This document shows positions 1-7,290 of a DNA stretch of 64,000 bases, piece by piece. Made by a program: the position numbers and the translations under genes. The stretch covers positions 17,980,001 through 18,044,000 of the forward strand of contig JBHGNT010000009.1 of assembly GCA_043228905.1 (NCBI GenBank), written 5' to 3'. Origin of the DNA: Azolla caroliniana. Its lineage: Eukaryota > Polypodiophyta. A model generated the notes under the pieces. It worked only from the letters and a program-made list of their open reading frames with translations, made no database searches and was not told where the DNA came from. Positions within the stretch are counted from its first letter, which is position 1, and each line of letters opens with the position of its first letter.

Positions 1-558
1 TGGAACGCAGGCAAATGGATACTCCGGTATTTGAAGGGCACTTCAAATATGTGTATCTGATTCGGCTCCGAAAAACCTCAACTGGACGGTTTCACCAATT
101 CGGACATGTCGGCTGATGTGGATACCAGCCGGTCTACATCCAGGTATGTGATGACATATGCAGGGGGAGTTGTTTCGTGGCAGTCGAGGCTGCAGAAGAC
201 AATTGCATTGTCAACCACAGAGGCGGAGTACATGGCGGCTGTGGAAGCCGGCAAGGAAATATTATGGATGAAGGACTTCATCGGAGAGCTCGGTATCCGG
301 CAAGAGGAATACCGACTCTACTGCGACAGTCAAAGTGCCATCCACCTTGCTATGAATGCGGCCTACCATTCCCGGACGAAGCATATCCAGCGGAGGTATC
401 ACTGGATCCGGGAAAGAGTAGATGACCAGGAGTTTGCATTGACAAAGATCCACACGACCGAGAACGGGTCAAATATGCTGACCAAAGTGCTAACACCCGA
501 CAAGCTGGACGCATGCCGGAAGAAGATCGGGTTGGTAAGACACCCCATGCCGGAGTGA
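1..558 (+). pseudogene. Copia-1 Pol C-terminus (reverse transcriptase end and RNase H), 5'-truncated by the window
   Basis: Translation from base 1 gives the typical end of a Ty1/copia polyprotein: WILRYLKGTS, then the RNase H motifs ([24 protein letters not shown]) and a terminal LDACRKKIGLV tail. The frame is open to the TGA at 556-558 except for one in-frame stop at 58-60, where related copies have CGA (Arg). This looks like a single C-to-T change, so the copy is probably dead. A purine-rich tract at 556-566 and an LTR follow directly, as expected for the 3' end of a plus-strand copia element. The 5' part is outside the window. Confidence 0.9.
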
Positions 559-568
559 AGGGGGAGTT

Positions 569-1321
569 TGTTGGGAAACAGGTCCCTCCGGATGGGAAGG
601 GAGAAGAACAGTGCCGACGAACAAACTCAGCCGAGGCCGAAACCGTATGAGGAGGACCCGGCTACGGAGAGCCGGATGGTGCAGGCCCGGTATGAGCCTG
701 ATGAGGAGTACCCGGTTACGGAGAGCCGGATGGTGCAGACCTGGCATGAACCGGATGAGGAGTACCCGGCTACGGAGAGGCGGATGGTGCAGACCCGGTA
801 TGAACCAGATGAGGAGTACCCGGTTACGGAGAGCCGGATGGTGCAGACCCGGTATGAACTGGAGGAAGAGACATATTCGTAAATATGTTTCTGAGAGCCC
901 ATTGTGGCTATATTCGTAAATAGCCGAAAAGTCATATTAGTATAAATATGACTTAGGGCAAACTAATATGTAGGGTTGTTGTTATTTTTCTTGTTGGTGC
1001 AAGAAGAAGAGATAGTACGTAACGTTGTACAGAGAGAGAGAGAAAGAGGTCGATGCCTCTGTTGTAACCGCCGCCTGTGGCGAAGATCGTGAGTCCGAGG
1101 TCGTTGCCTCCGTGAACTCACTGTTTTGTACATTCATACATAGTGACAGTTTGCAGCCTGTGGGCTGCCGTGGTTTTTCCCCTAGTTTGGGGTTTTCCAC
1201 GTAAACCTCCTGTGTACCATTTCTCTTCTTTGTGTCACGTTTCATTACCTATTTTTCTGTGTATGAAAAGAATCTCGGTTGTGGTCGAGTCTTGCACATA
1301 AGGAACGTCCAGTTCCTAACA
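569..1321 (+). mobile_element. 3' LTR of copia-1
   Basis: The segment starts TGTTGGGAA and ends TTCCTAACA, imperfect inverted termini of a copia LTR, and lies just after a polypurine tract (GAAGGGGGAG). It shares blocks with the minus-strand LTR at 2265-2647 and the solo LTR at 44374-44918, such as the GTTTTCCACG block before its 3' end. It contains a 54-bp tandem repeat near its 5' end and a GA-rich tract near 1030. The matching 5' LTR is outside the window, so the target duplication cannot be read. Confidence 0.85.
641..882. repeat. 54-bp tandem repeat, about four copies, in the copia-1 LTR
   Basis: CGGATGGTGCA recurs at 673, 727, 781 and 835, exactly 54 bp apart. Each unit is 18 codons long and G+C-rich, so open frames run through the array on both strands. 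It lies in the U3 part of the LTR and is absent from the copia-2 and 44374-44918 LTRs, so it expanded in this lineage. Confidence 0.9.
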
Positions 1322-1362
1322 AGCACCTCGAGCACCTCCGCGTGGATGCTCGGCGTCACCAC

Positions 1363-1599
1363 TCAAGGGAATCTTGACAACCGTCTGTCCTCCGGGATCT
1401 CCCTCATGATCATTTCGGCCCGATAGGCCTCCAAATAGCTTCTGGTATTCTTCCCACCGAATCGGCCTATGGTGCCGACAATCGATTCTATGTCCCTATC
1501 AAGGGCACTCGTTCCCTCACGAGCACTAACTAGCCGGTTGACGACTACTGCCATAGCTTCAGCAAGCTCGGATCCCCTCATCTTCAACTCCTTTGCCAC
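1363..1599 (-). pseudogene. Gag-like fragment, probably of a gypsy element
   Basis: The minus strand encodes about 78 residues beginning MAKELKMRGSEL and containing SIVGTIGRFGGKNTRSYLEA and MREIPEDRR. This pattern (substrate fold, then a conserved F/LEAY..EM segment) recalls the start of Gag in some plant LTR elements. Upstream on the same strand (1600-2200) lies LTR-like DNA with a TATA box, so order and orientation fit a 5' end. The fragment is cut at 1321 by the copia-1 LTR. Family assignment is tentative. Confidence 0.35.
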
Positions 1600-2200
1600 C
1601 TTCTTTCACGCCGAGTTCACCAAATATGTCGTATTGTTACACTCTCACGTGTGAAATGAGGCAGGACCGCGGGGGCCCTGAACCAAGGAGCGTGAGAAAG
1701 GAGAGGGAGAGCGATTCATGGAAACAGAGAGAGAGAGAGACAGGAGCGGAAAATTCAATTACAACGTCAACAACGATTACAACGGGCAAGCCGGCAACTG
1801 ACCCAAAACGGAGGTTCCACGCACACACACGGACGACACAGAGAACGCACGGTGGAGCCTCTGCTGGAAGCACACGGGCTTACACACAGCAGAAGCAACC
1901 GACACGGAAACGTAGTGGAGAGCAACGGTGGAGGAGAGAGCTCGGTCCCCAATCCAACAACACTTCATCCTCACCAAAACGCGATACTTTCTTCTCCTTC
2001 TCCCCTCCCTTTTATAGGTAATCGAGGAGGCCGTTACATCAAAACAGATTAACTTTATTCTCTGTCCTTTCCGACAAAGATACGCATCGATGCCCTAGAC
2101 AATTAATACCCTTCCTAGTACATATGTACATCAGCCGATCTATTCCTAGATATGTACAATTCATTAACACACACACGCGCGAAAAGGATTGGGTCATGCC
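1600..2200 (-). mobile_element. LTR/leader-like region with TATA box on the minus strand
   Basis: On the minus strand there is a TATAAAA box (2010-2016) followed by G+A-rich leader DNA and, farther on, the Gag-like fragment. The layout resembles U3-R-U5-leader of a gypsy element. Ends cannot be fixed because the region abuts copia-1 at 1321 and copia-2 DNA near 2265. No second LTR copy is visible, so this rests on layout only. Confidence 0.3.
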
Positions 2201-2264
2201 TCCTCCCCTTGATTCCTCCTAGGGGCGGTTTTGTCCACGACAACGTAGTGTGCGGACTACACTA

Positions 2265-2647
2265 CGACAACGTGGAAAACCCTAACAGGGAAAAACCACG
2301 GCAGCCCACAGACTCCAACTATCACTATATGAGAGGAAATACAAAGTGTAGGCACAGAGGCAACGACCTCGTGCTTGGGATCTTCGCCAGATGGCGGTTA
2401 CAACAGAGAGTGCTCGTGGCTACTCTCTCTGTCACTGTCTATACAATAGTTACAACAATATGACATCTCTACCTATAAAGCGATTTCCCTAAGTCATATT
2501 TATACTTATATGAACTTAGGGCTATTTACAAATATAGCCTCAATAGGCTTGCTCAAGACATATTAACAAATATGTCTCTCTTCTGGTTCTCACCGGGTTC
2601 TCTTCATTCATCACCGTATCCCATCCGGAGGGACCGATTTCCCTACA
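2265..2647 (-). mobile_element. Partial LTR of copia-2
   Basis: Read on the minus strand it begins TGTAGGGAAATCGG at 2647, just after a purine-rich tract, and follows the copia-1 LTR (shared CCCTCCGGATGGGA, repeated AAATATG/CATATT blocks, GCTGCCGTGGTTTTTCCC) as far as GTTTTCCACG near 2268. There it stops matching: the last part of the LTR is missing or replaced by a short palindromic segment flanked by a 10-bp direct repeat. Confidence 0.75.
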
Positions 2648-3740
2648 ATCTCCCTCTTCTCTCCGGCATGGGATGTCTTGTCAACCCGATCCGCTTTCAG
2701 CATGTGTCTAGCTTGTCAGTTGTCAAGACCTTGGTCAGCATGTCCGACCCGTTCTACTATGCGTGGATCTTCGTTAGCATGAACTCTTGATTTTCTACTC
2801 TCTCTCGGATCCAGTGGTACCTCCGTTGGATATGTTTCGTCCGGGAATGGTAGGCCGCGTTCTTTGCAAGGTGGATGGCACTTTGACTGTCACAGTAGAG
2901 CCGGTATTCCTCCTATTGGATTCCTCGCTCTCCGATGAAGTCCTTCATCCAGATTATCTCCATGCCGTCTTCTACAGTTGCCATGTACTCCACCTCCGTG
3001 GTTGACAACGTAGCCTCGGCTGCCACGAAATAGCTCCCCCTACATAAGTCATGACATATCCGGATGTAGACCGGTTGGTATCTGCATCAGCTAACATATC
3101 CGAATCCGTGAATCCGTCAAGTTGAGGATTACTGGAGCCGAACCGGAGGCACATACTCGAGGTGCCTTTCAAATACCGGAGTATCCACTTGACCACATTC
3201 CAGTGCTCTCTTCCGGGATAGCTCATGAACCGGCTCCCCACTCCGACTGCATATCCAATATCCGGTCGGGTACACACCATTGTGTACGTTAAGCTCCTGA
3301 CGGCAGAGGCATACGGTATCTTCATCATATCCGCCTTCTTTGCCTTTGTCCTCGGGCTCTACTTTCCGGATAGCTTGCAGTTTGCCGGAAGTGTCAATCC
3401 GACCTGTTTCACATTCGACATGTTGAACCGTTGAAGCACTTTCGTCACATACTTTTCCTGTGACAGCCACTACAACTTCTTCGACCGGTCCTAGATGATG
3501 TGCATACCCAATATCTGTCTTGCCGAACCCAAGTCTTTCATTGAGAAAGTTCGGTTCAAAGCCTTCTTCAGCATCCGGATCTTGCCTTTGTCTCGTCCAA
3601 TGATCAGCATATCATCCACATAGAGTATTAGGAAATCTCCTTCCCTTTCAGTCCGTATAAGCTCTTCTTCAACCGCATACCAGGTTCTCCTTCCCTTTCT
3701 TCATGAATCCATCTGGTTGTTGCATGTAGATTTCTTCATG
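2648..3740 (-). pseudogene. Copia-2 reverse transcriptase (C-terminal half) and RNase H
   Basis: On the minus strand, from 3740 downwards, the DNA encodes EEIYMQQPDGFMKK, then ILYVDDMLIIG (the YVDD catalytic motif), MMKIPYASAV, MVCTRPDIGYAVG, WILRYLKGTSSMCL and STSGYVMTYVGGA, ending at a polypurine tract and LTR. Several frameshifts and stops interrupt it. It is the same family as copia-1. The N-terminal half of this RT is 18 kb away at 21957-22428 on the same strand, so a later insertion split the element. Confidence 0.85.
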
Positions 3741-3905
3741 ATGAAACATAGAGCAAACTCTATGTCAGCCTCTATCTCAACTAGTGCCTCCGGTCCGGAA
3801 GATGTATGGTTCGTCGATTCCGGTGTCTCAAACCATATGACATCACATCAAGAATGGTTCCGAGAACTTCAAGAGCCGCACTGACCCGGCTATGTCGAAA
3901 CCGGA
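3741..3905 (+). pseudogene. Copia-3 protease fragment
   Basis: The plus strand reads GPEDVWFVDSGVSNHMTSHQ, the retropepsin start of a copia polyprotein (catalytic D-S-G), followed by a stop and a few more residues ending ETGN. The next residues expected in this family (an HPIRHIGN segment) are found only at 19955, where the frame resumes. The left edge abuts minus-strand copia-2 DNA at about 3740. Confidence 0.75.
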
Positions 3906-3937
3906 ATTGGCAATGCTAGATTTTTTCAATTCGTTAA

Positions 3938-4017
3938 TGACAACTATGCGATTTGAACCCACGCCCTCTCGGATTGGAGCCTAAATTCAATGCCTTAAAC
4001 CACTCGGTTAAATTGTC
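3938..4017 (-). tRNA. tRNA-Leu(UAG)-like copy 1 (degenerate)
   Basis: The anticodon loop TTTAGGC (UAG) is kept, and the acceptor stem GACAATT/AGTTGTC pairs, but the T stem is broken (CGCAT instead of CCCAC) and one anticodon-stem pair is lost. The A box reads TAACCGAGTGG. Probably a pseudogene. Confidence 0.55.
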
Positions 4018-4276
4018 ATTAAGATGATGACATCAAAAGAAGTACATCATTCATAAAATTGCATAAGAGTGTAACGAAAGAGAGTGATATTTGAAGTGGT
4101 GTCTATTTCAGTGGGTGGGCAACAATGTTAAGCGCACAATGTGTAATGCAAGCACACAAGGACTATGTCAAAGAAAGAATATGTTTAAAGTTTTCTACGG
4201 CCTTGTTTTGGAGAAGAAAAACATAATAGTTGTTCCATGAAAATTTTGGTAATGCTAGATTGTTTCAATCCACTAA

Positions 4277-4356
4277 TGACAACCGTGGGATTTGAACCCA
4301 CGCCCTTTTGTATTGGAGCCTAAGTCAAACATCTTGCACCACTTGGCCAAATTGTT
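4277..4356 (-). tRNA. tRNA-Leu(UAG)-like copy 2 (degenerate)
   Basis: The B box GGTTCAAATCC and a full T stem (GTGGG/CCCAC) are kept. The anticodon loop is CTTAGGC. The acceptor 5' end has a substitution (AACAATT), the A box is altered and one anticodon-stem pair is lost. Likely a decayed copy. Confidence 0.5.
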
Positions 4357-4580
4357 GATGACATCAAAAGAAGTGCACACTTGATAAAGTTGTAAAAGAG
4401 TGTTAAAATAGAGAGTAAAGTTCTCACTGGGAAACAATGTTAAGCAAATCAATATGCAATGCAACCAGTAGATCTAAGAGGGGATGTTTTAATATTTTCT
4501 AGCGCCCTGTTTTGTACAAGAATAACGTAGTAGTTATTTCATGAAATGTTTGGTAATGCTAGATTATTTTAATTCGTTAA

Positions 4581-4660
4581 TGACAACTGTGGGATTTGAT
4601 CCCATGCCCTTTCGGATTGGCGCCTAAATCCAACGCCTTAGACCACTCGACCAAATTGTC
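4581..4660 (-). tRNA. tRNA-Leu(UAG)-like copy 3 (degenerate)
   Basis: The acceptor stem GACAATT/AGTTGTC pairs with one wobble, and the anticodon is UAG in loop TTTAGGC. The B box is changed to GGATCAAATCC and the last anticodon-stem pair is broken. The variable arm TCCGAAAGGGC matches the usual plant tRNA-Leu(UAG) form. Confidence 0.5.
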
Positions 4661-4912
4661 GATGTATTGATGACATCAAAAGAAGTATACCATTGATAAA
4701 ATTGCAAAATAGTGTTAAAAAACAGAGTTATATTTTAAGTGGTGTCAATTTAGGTCAACGGGCAACAATGTTCAACACATCAACGTCCAAAGCAAGTATT
4801 AGGTTGAAGAAAGGACACACTTATAATTTTTTATCGCCTTTTTTTGTAGAAGAATAACATATTTGTTATTTCATGAAACGTTTGGTAATGCTAAATTTTT
4901 TCAATTCTCTAA

Positions 4913-4992
4913 TGACAACTGTGGGATTTGAACCCACGCCCTCTTGAATTGGAGCCTAAATCCAACGCCTTAGACCACTCGGCCATATTGTC
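4913..4992 (-). tRNA. tRNA-Leu(UAG) copy 4 (nearly intact)
   Basis: The A box TGGCCGAGTGG and B box GGTTCAAATCC are both consensus. The D, anticodon (TTGGA/TCCAA) and T stems are complete and the loop TTTAGGC gives anticodon UAG. The acceptor stem has one mismatch at its base (A7-A66). A CAAT lies just upstream, but there is no T4 run close downstream. Confidence 0.65.
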
Positions 4993-5244
4993 ATTGAGTC
5001 GATGACATCAAAACAAATGCACACTTGATAAAGTTTCAACAGAGTGTTTAAAAAGAGAGTGATATTTTATGTGGTGTCAATTTCGGTTTCTAGGCAACAA
5101 TGTTAAGCACATCAATGTGCAATGCAAGCACTAGGTCGAAGAAAGGACACAATTAAAAAATTGTATGGCCCTCTTTTGTACAAGAATAATGTAGTACTTA
5201 TTTCATGAAATGTTTGGTAATGCTAGATTATTTTAATTCGCTAA

Positions 5245-5324
5245 TGACAACTTTGGGATTTGTACCCACGGTCTTTCGGATTGGAGTCTAGATCCAATGC
5301 CTAAGACCACTAGACCAAATTGTC
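5245..5324 (-). tRNA. tRNA-Leu(UAG)-like copy 5 (degenerate)
   Basis: The acceptor stem is intact with one wobble, and the anticodon stem TTGGA/TCCAA holds loop TCTAGAC (UAG). The A box is TGGTCTAGTGG, the B box is changed to GGTACAAATCC, and the T stem is weakened. Probably not transcribed. Confidence 0.5.
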
Positions 5325-5576
5325 AATGCATTGATGACATTAAAAGTAGTACACCTTTGATAAAATTGCAAAATAGTGTTAAAAAAGAGAGCTATATTTT
5401 AAGTGGTGTCAATTTAGCTCAACTGGCAACAATATTTAGCACATCAACGTGTAATGCAAGTTTTAGATCGAAGAAAGGACTCGCTTACAATTTTTTATGG
5501 CCCTTTTTTGTACCAGAATAACATATTTGTTATTTCATGAAAAGTTTGGTAATGCTAAATTCTTTCAATTCTCTAA

Positions 5577-5657
5577 TGACAATTGTGGGATTTGAACCCA
5601 CGCCCTCGTCGGATTGGAGCCTAAATCCAACGCCTTGGACCACTCGGCCAAATTGTC
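5577..5657 (-). tRNA. tRNA-Leu(UAG) copy 6 (structurally perfect)
   Basis: Every stem pairs: acceptor GACAATT/AATTGTC (7 of 7), D stem GCC/GGC, anticodon stem TTGGA/TCCAA with loop TTTAGGC (anticodon UAG, reads CUA), a type-II variable arm (TCC..GGG) and T stem GTGGG/CCCAC around TTCAAAT. The discriminator base is A, as in tRNA-Leu. The A box (TGGCCGAGTGG) and B box (GGTTCAAATCC) are consensus, and a CAAT motif sits just upstream as in many plant tRNA genes. The first T4 run downstream is about 35 nt away, so termination may be inefficient. This is the best candidate for a functional gene in the array. Confidence 0.75.
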
Positions 5658-5874
5658 ATTGTGTCGATGACATCAAAACAAGTACACACTTGATAATGTT
5701 TCAAAAGAGGGTTAAGAAAGAGAGTGATATTTTATGTGGTGTCAATTTCGGTGTCTAGGCAACAATGTTAAGCACATAAATGTGCAATGCAAGTACTAGG
5801 TCGAAGAAAGGACACAATTAAATTTTTTTATGGCCCTCTTTTATACAAGGATAACATAGTAGTTATTTCATGAG

Positions 5875-6046
5875 GGCCCAGGAGAATGGTTTTGGGCGAA
5901 CTCGAGGGTCCCGGAGATTCTGTTGTTGCTCGGATGGTGCTGAGAGGAATAATAACATGGCTTCGTTAGTATGGTTAACTTGCAAAATAATGTTGGACAG
6001 GGTCTGAACCAGTTGATCGATTGGCAATGTGGGTTGATGTTCTTGA
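5875..6046 (-). other. Unidentified open segment between tRNA array and copia-3
   Basis: The minus strand is open for about 60 codons, with a Q-rich start, then PTLPIDQLVQTLSNIILQVN and a segment ending PRVRPKPFSWA. It might be a Gag N-terminal fragment of another retroelement, but I see no zinc knuckle or other diagnostic motif. It is bounded by the tRNA array on one side and copia-3 RT on the other. Confidence 0.25.
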
Positions 6047-6212
6047 ATTTGTTGTTCTTGCCGCTATAGCAAGCACCGCGTGCTTGGCATTCGAAGATAA
6101 CGCAATATCTTCATCAAATCGGCTTCCGTATGTCAAAATCGGACAACTCCCTCTACATACGAAGCGATTCTGCAAGTCTGATCGTCATCATCTTATATGT
6201 GGATGACCTAGT
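6047..6212 (+). pseudogene. Copia-3 reverse transcriptase, first part of the C-terminal half
   Basis: The plus strand reads QAPRAWHSKITQYLHQIGF, then MSKSDNSLYIRSD and ILYVDDLV, which is the palm of a Ty1/copia RT with the YVDD active site. The frame is cut after DDLV at 6212 by gypsy-A and resumes with IGGEHLVEINK at 18901. Its own N-terminal half lies separately at 19946-21950, ending precisely before the QAPRAW motif. Confidence 0.9.
6208..6212. repeat. Left target-site duplication of gypsy-A (CTAGT)
   Basis: CTAGT occurs immediately before the TG of the gypsy-A 5' LTR and again at 18896-18900 immediately after the CA of its 3' LTR. Removing the element plus one CTAGT joins the copia-3 YVDD-L-V-I-G-G reading frame. 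Confidence 0.95.
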
Positions 6213-6605
6213 TGTGGAAGTGTTTTTAGAATCTAAGCCATTGAACATTAGGAGAATATAAAGTATAGATAATTCACCTTTTGAGGATAAGAACACGAAC
6301 TAAGACCTTAGGGAAGAAGTCAAAAGTAAAAATACGAGACCAAGAGAAAAGTAAAAAGAGAAAACGCAGACTATAAAAAACAGTAAAAATAGAATGGTCA
6401 TAACTCCCTCGTTGTTTATCCAAATATCACGTTTAAATATGGATTAGAAAGCTTGTAAAAAGAGCTTTCTATAGCTTTTTAAATCGCTTAATTTGGATAT
6501 CGGATAAGGGAGATATGACGATTAGAAGGTCGATGTGTCATAGCTAAAAATAGGGAGATAAAAAGCTTCTAAAAATAGCATGAACGTGGATAAGAAGAGG
6601 AAGGT

Positions 6606-6612
6606 TATAAAA
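6606..6612 (+). promoter_or_regulatory. TATA box of gypsy-A 5' LTR
   Basis: TATAAAA in U3, preceded by A+T-rich DNA and followed by a GA-rich stretch; the same box is in the 3' LTR (about 18539-18545). The start site would be near 6640. Predicted from sequence only. Confidence 0.55.
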
Positions 6613-6785
6613 GAAGAAGTGATATTAGTGAAGAGGGAGGGCTAAGAGTGAAGGCCAAAGAGTGGATGAGGAGTGTTAGGAAGAAGTGTCTTTGTGGAAG
6701 AGGAAGTGTCTTAGAAGAGGAAGGTCTTTGGTTTTAGTTCAATGTGGAGTTTGTCTCCTTTGTATTCTCTTGATGTTGGAATATC

Positions 6786-6790
6786 AGAAC
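6786..6790. repeat. Left target-site duplication of gypsy-B (AGAAC)
   Basis: AGAAC at 6786-6790 is repeated at 12460-12464, right after the gypsy-B 3' LTR. The uninterrupted site is visible in the gypsy-A 3' LTR at 18719-18723 with one AGAAC. Confidence 0.97.
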
Positions 6791-6974
6791 TGTCATGAGA
6801 TGGCAAGACTCGAACCCATGACCTTATGGTATATGGGTCGAGCTCTTAACCATCTCACCATCTATTGTAATTCATAGAATATTATTTTCATTTATGTTTT
6901 ATTATAAAAAAGTAATGTATATTCCAGATTTCTCTGGAACATTCTAGAAGCTTCAGGATTATTCCTGAGAACAC

Positions 6975-7020
6975 TATAAAAGAAGGCACTAAGCATTATG
7001 TTGAACCAAATTGGTTCAAC
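6975..7020 (+). promoter_or_regulatory. Gypsy-B promoter: TATA box and predicted RNA 5' end
   Basis: TATAAA begins at 6975. A start 30-35 bp downstream falls at about 7005-7010, at the palindrome GTTGAACC-AAATT-GGTTCAAC (7000-7020). RNA starting at about 7008 would begin AAATTGGTTCAA, which is complementary to the region just after the LTR (7224-7235). The start site is inferred, not measured. Confidence 0.6.
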
Positions 7021-7157
7021 ACCAGTCTTAAGCCTCTTAGTCGATTTGTACTTATCTTTCATATAATATAAGAGCTGCTGTCATCATCCTATTTCTCTCT
7101 CTCTCTCTCCTCTTCTCACTTCCTCTCTCTCGGGAATCTTACGCAGTCCCGTCCTCT

Positions 7158-7212
7158 TAGTACTAATAGTACTACTCTTCTTAGTACTAATACCATCTCT
7201 GTTTTAGTACTA
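7158..7212. repeat. Four TAGTACTA palindromes in gypsy-B U5
   Basis: TAGTACTA occurs at 7158-7165, 7167-7174, 7182-7189 and 7205-7212, and at the same places in the 3' LTR. Related AGTACT motifs recur inside gag and pol (about 8340-8390, 8572-8580, 9660-9675, 10757). They may be binding sites or simple repeat drift. Confidence 0.8.
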
Positions 7213-7223
7213 TTCCTGACAGT

Positions 7224-7235
7224 TTGAACCAATTT
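7224..7235 (+). other. Putative self-primer binding site of gypsy-B
   Basis: Two bases after the LTR end lies TTGAACCAATTT, the exact complement of AAATTGGTTCAA at 7008-7019, the predicted RNA start. There is no TGGTATCAGAGC-type site here. In the Tf1/sushi group the first ~11 nt of the RNA prime minus-strand synthesis in this way. The arrangement fits, with the caveat that the LTR block is itself a palindrome. Confidence 0.65.
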
Positions 7236-7290
7236 TTTCCTCTAGCCTACTTGTCACTCTCCCTCATCCTCCTACCCTTTCCCCTATACT

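Larger units (their letters stand above)
3908..5874 (-). repeat. Tandem array of six ~332-bp units, each with a tRNA-Leu(UAG)-type sequence
   Basis: Six tRNA-like copies have their lower-coordinate ends at 3938, 4277, 4581, 4913, 5245 and 5577 (spacing 339, 304, 332, 332, 332). The spacers are homologous too: each has TTTGGTAATGCTA before the tRNA segment, then GATGACATCAAAA, GGCAACAATGTT, AAGAAAGGACAC and TTATTTCATGAAA. The array begins directly after the copia-3 protease fragment and stops at about 5874. It is a local amplification of a tRNA gene with its flanks, not a retrotransposon PBS. Confidence 0.9.
6213..6790 (+). mobile_element. Gypsy-A 5' LTR, first 578 bp
   Basis: Matches 18146-18723 of the 3' LTR base for base as far as I can see. 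It contains a TATAAAA box at 6606-6612. Gypsy-B is inserted after position 578 of the LTR, downstream of this TATA box, so transcripts from this promoter would run into gypsy-B. Confidence 0.95.
6791..7221 (+). mobile_element. Gypsy-B 5' LTR
   Basis: 431 bp, TGTCATGAGA...TTCCTGACA, same length and apparently same sequence as the 3' LTR. Parts seen: an antisense tRNA-like segment with A- and B-box motifs at its start (about 6795-6865), TATAAA at 6975-6980, a palindromic block at 7000-7020 at the predicted transcript start, a CT-rich tract (7090-7135) and four TAGTACTA palindromes in the last 65 bp. Confidence 0.97.

Noticed and set aside
568-935. Open frames on both strands across the copia-1 LTR 54-bp repeats
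   Set aside because: A repeat of 54 bp (18 codons) without stops keeps several frames open; this is U3 DNA of an LTR.
3908-5874. Array considered as CRISPR or as retrotransposon primer sites
   Set aside because: Units are 332 bp with full tRNA-Leu folds, not short repeats with unique spacers, and no LTRs adjoin them.
6686-6877. Short frame across the gypsy-A/gypsy-B junction
   Set aside because: Spans two LTRs joined by a recent insertion; not a gene.
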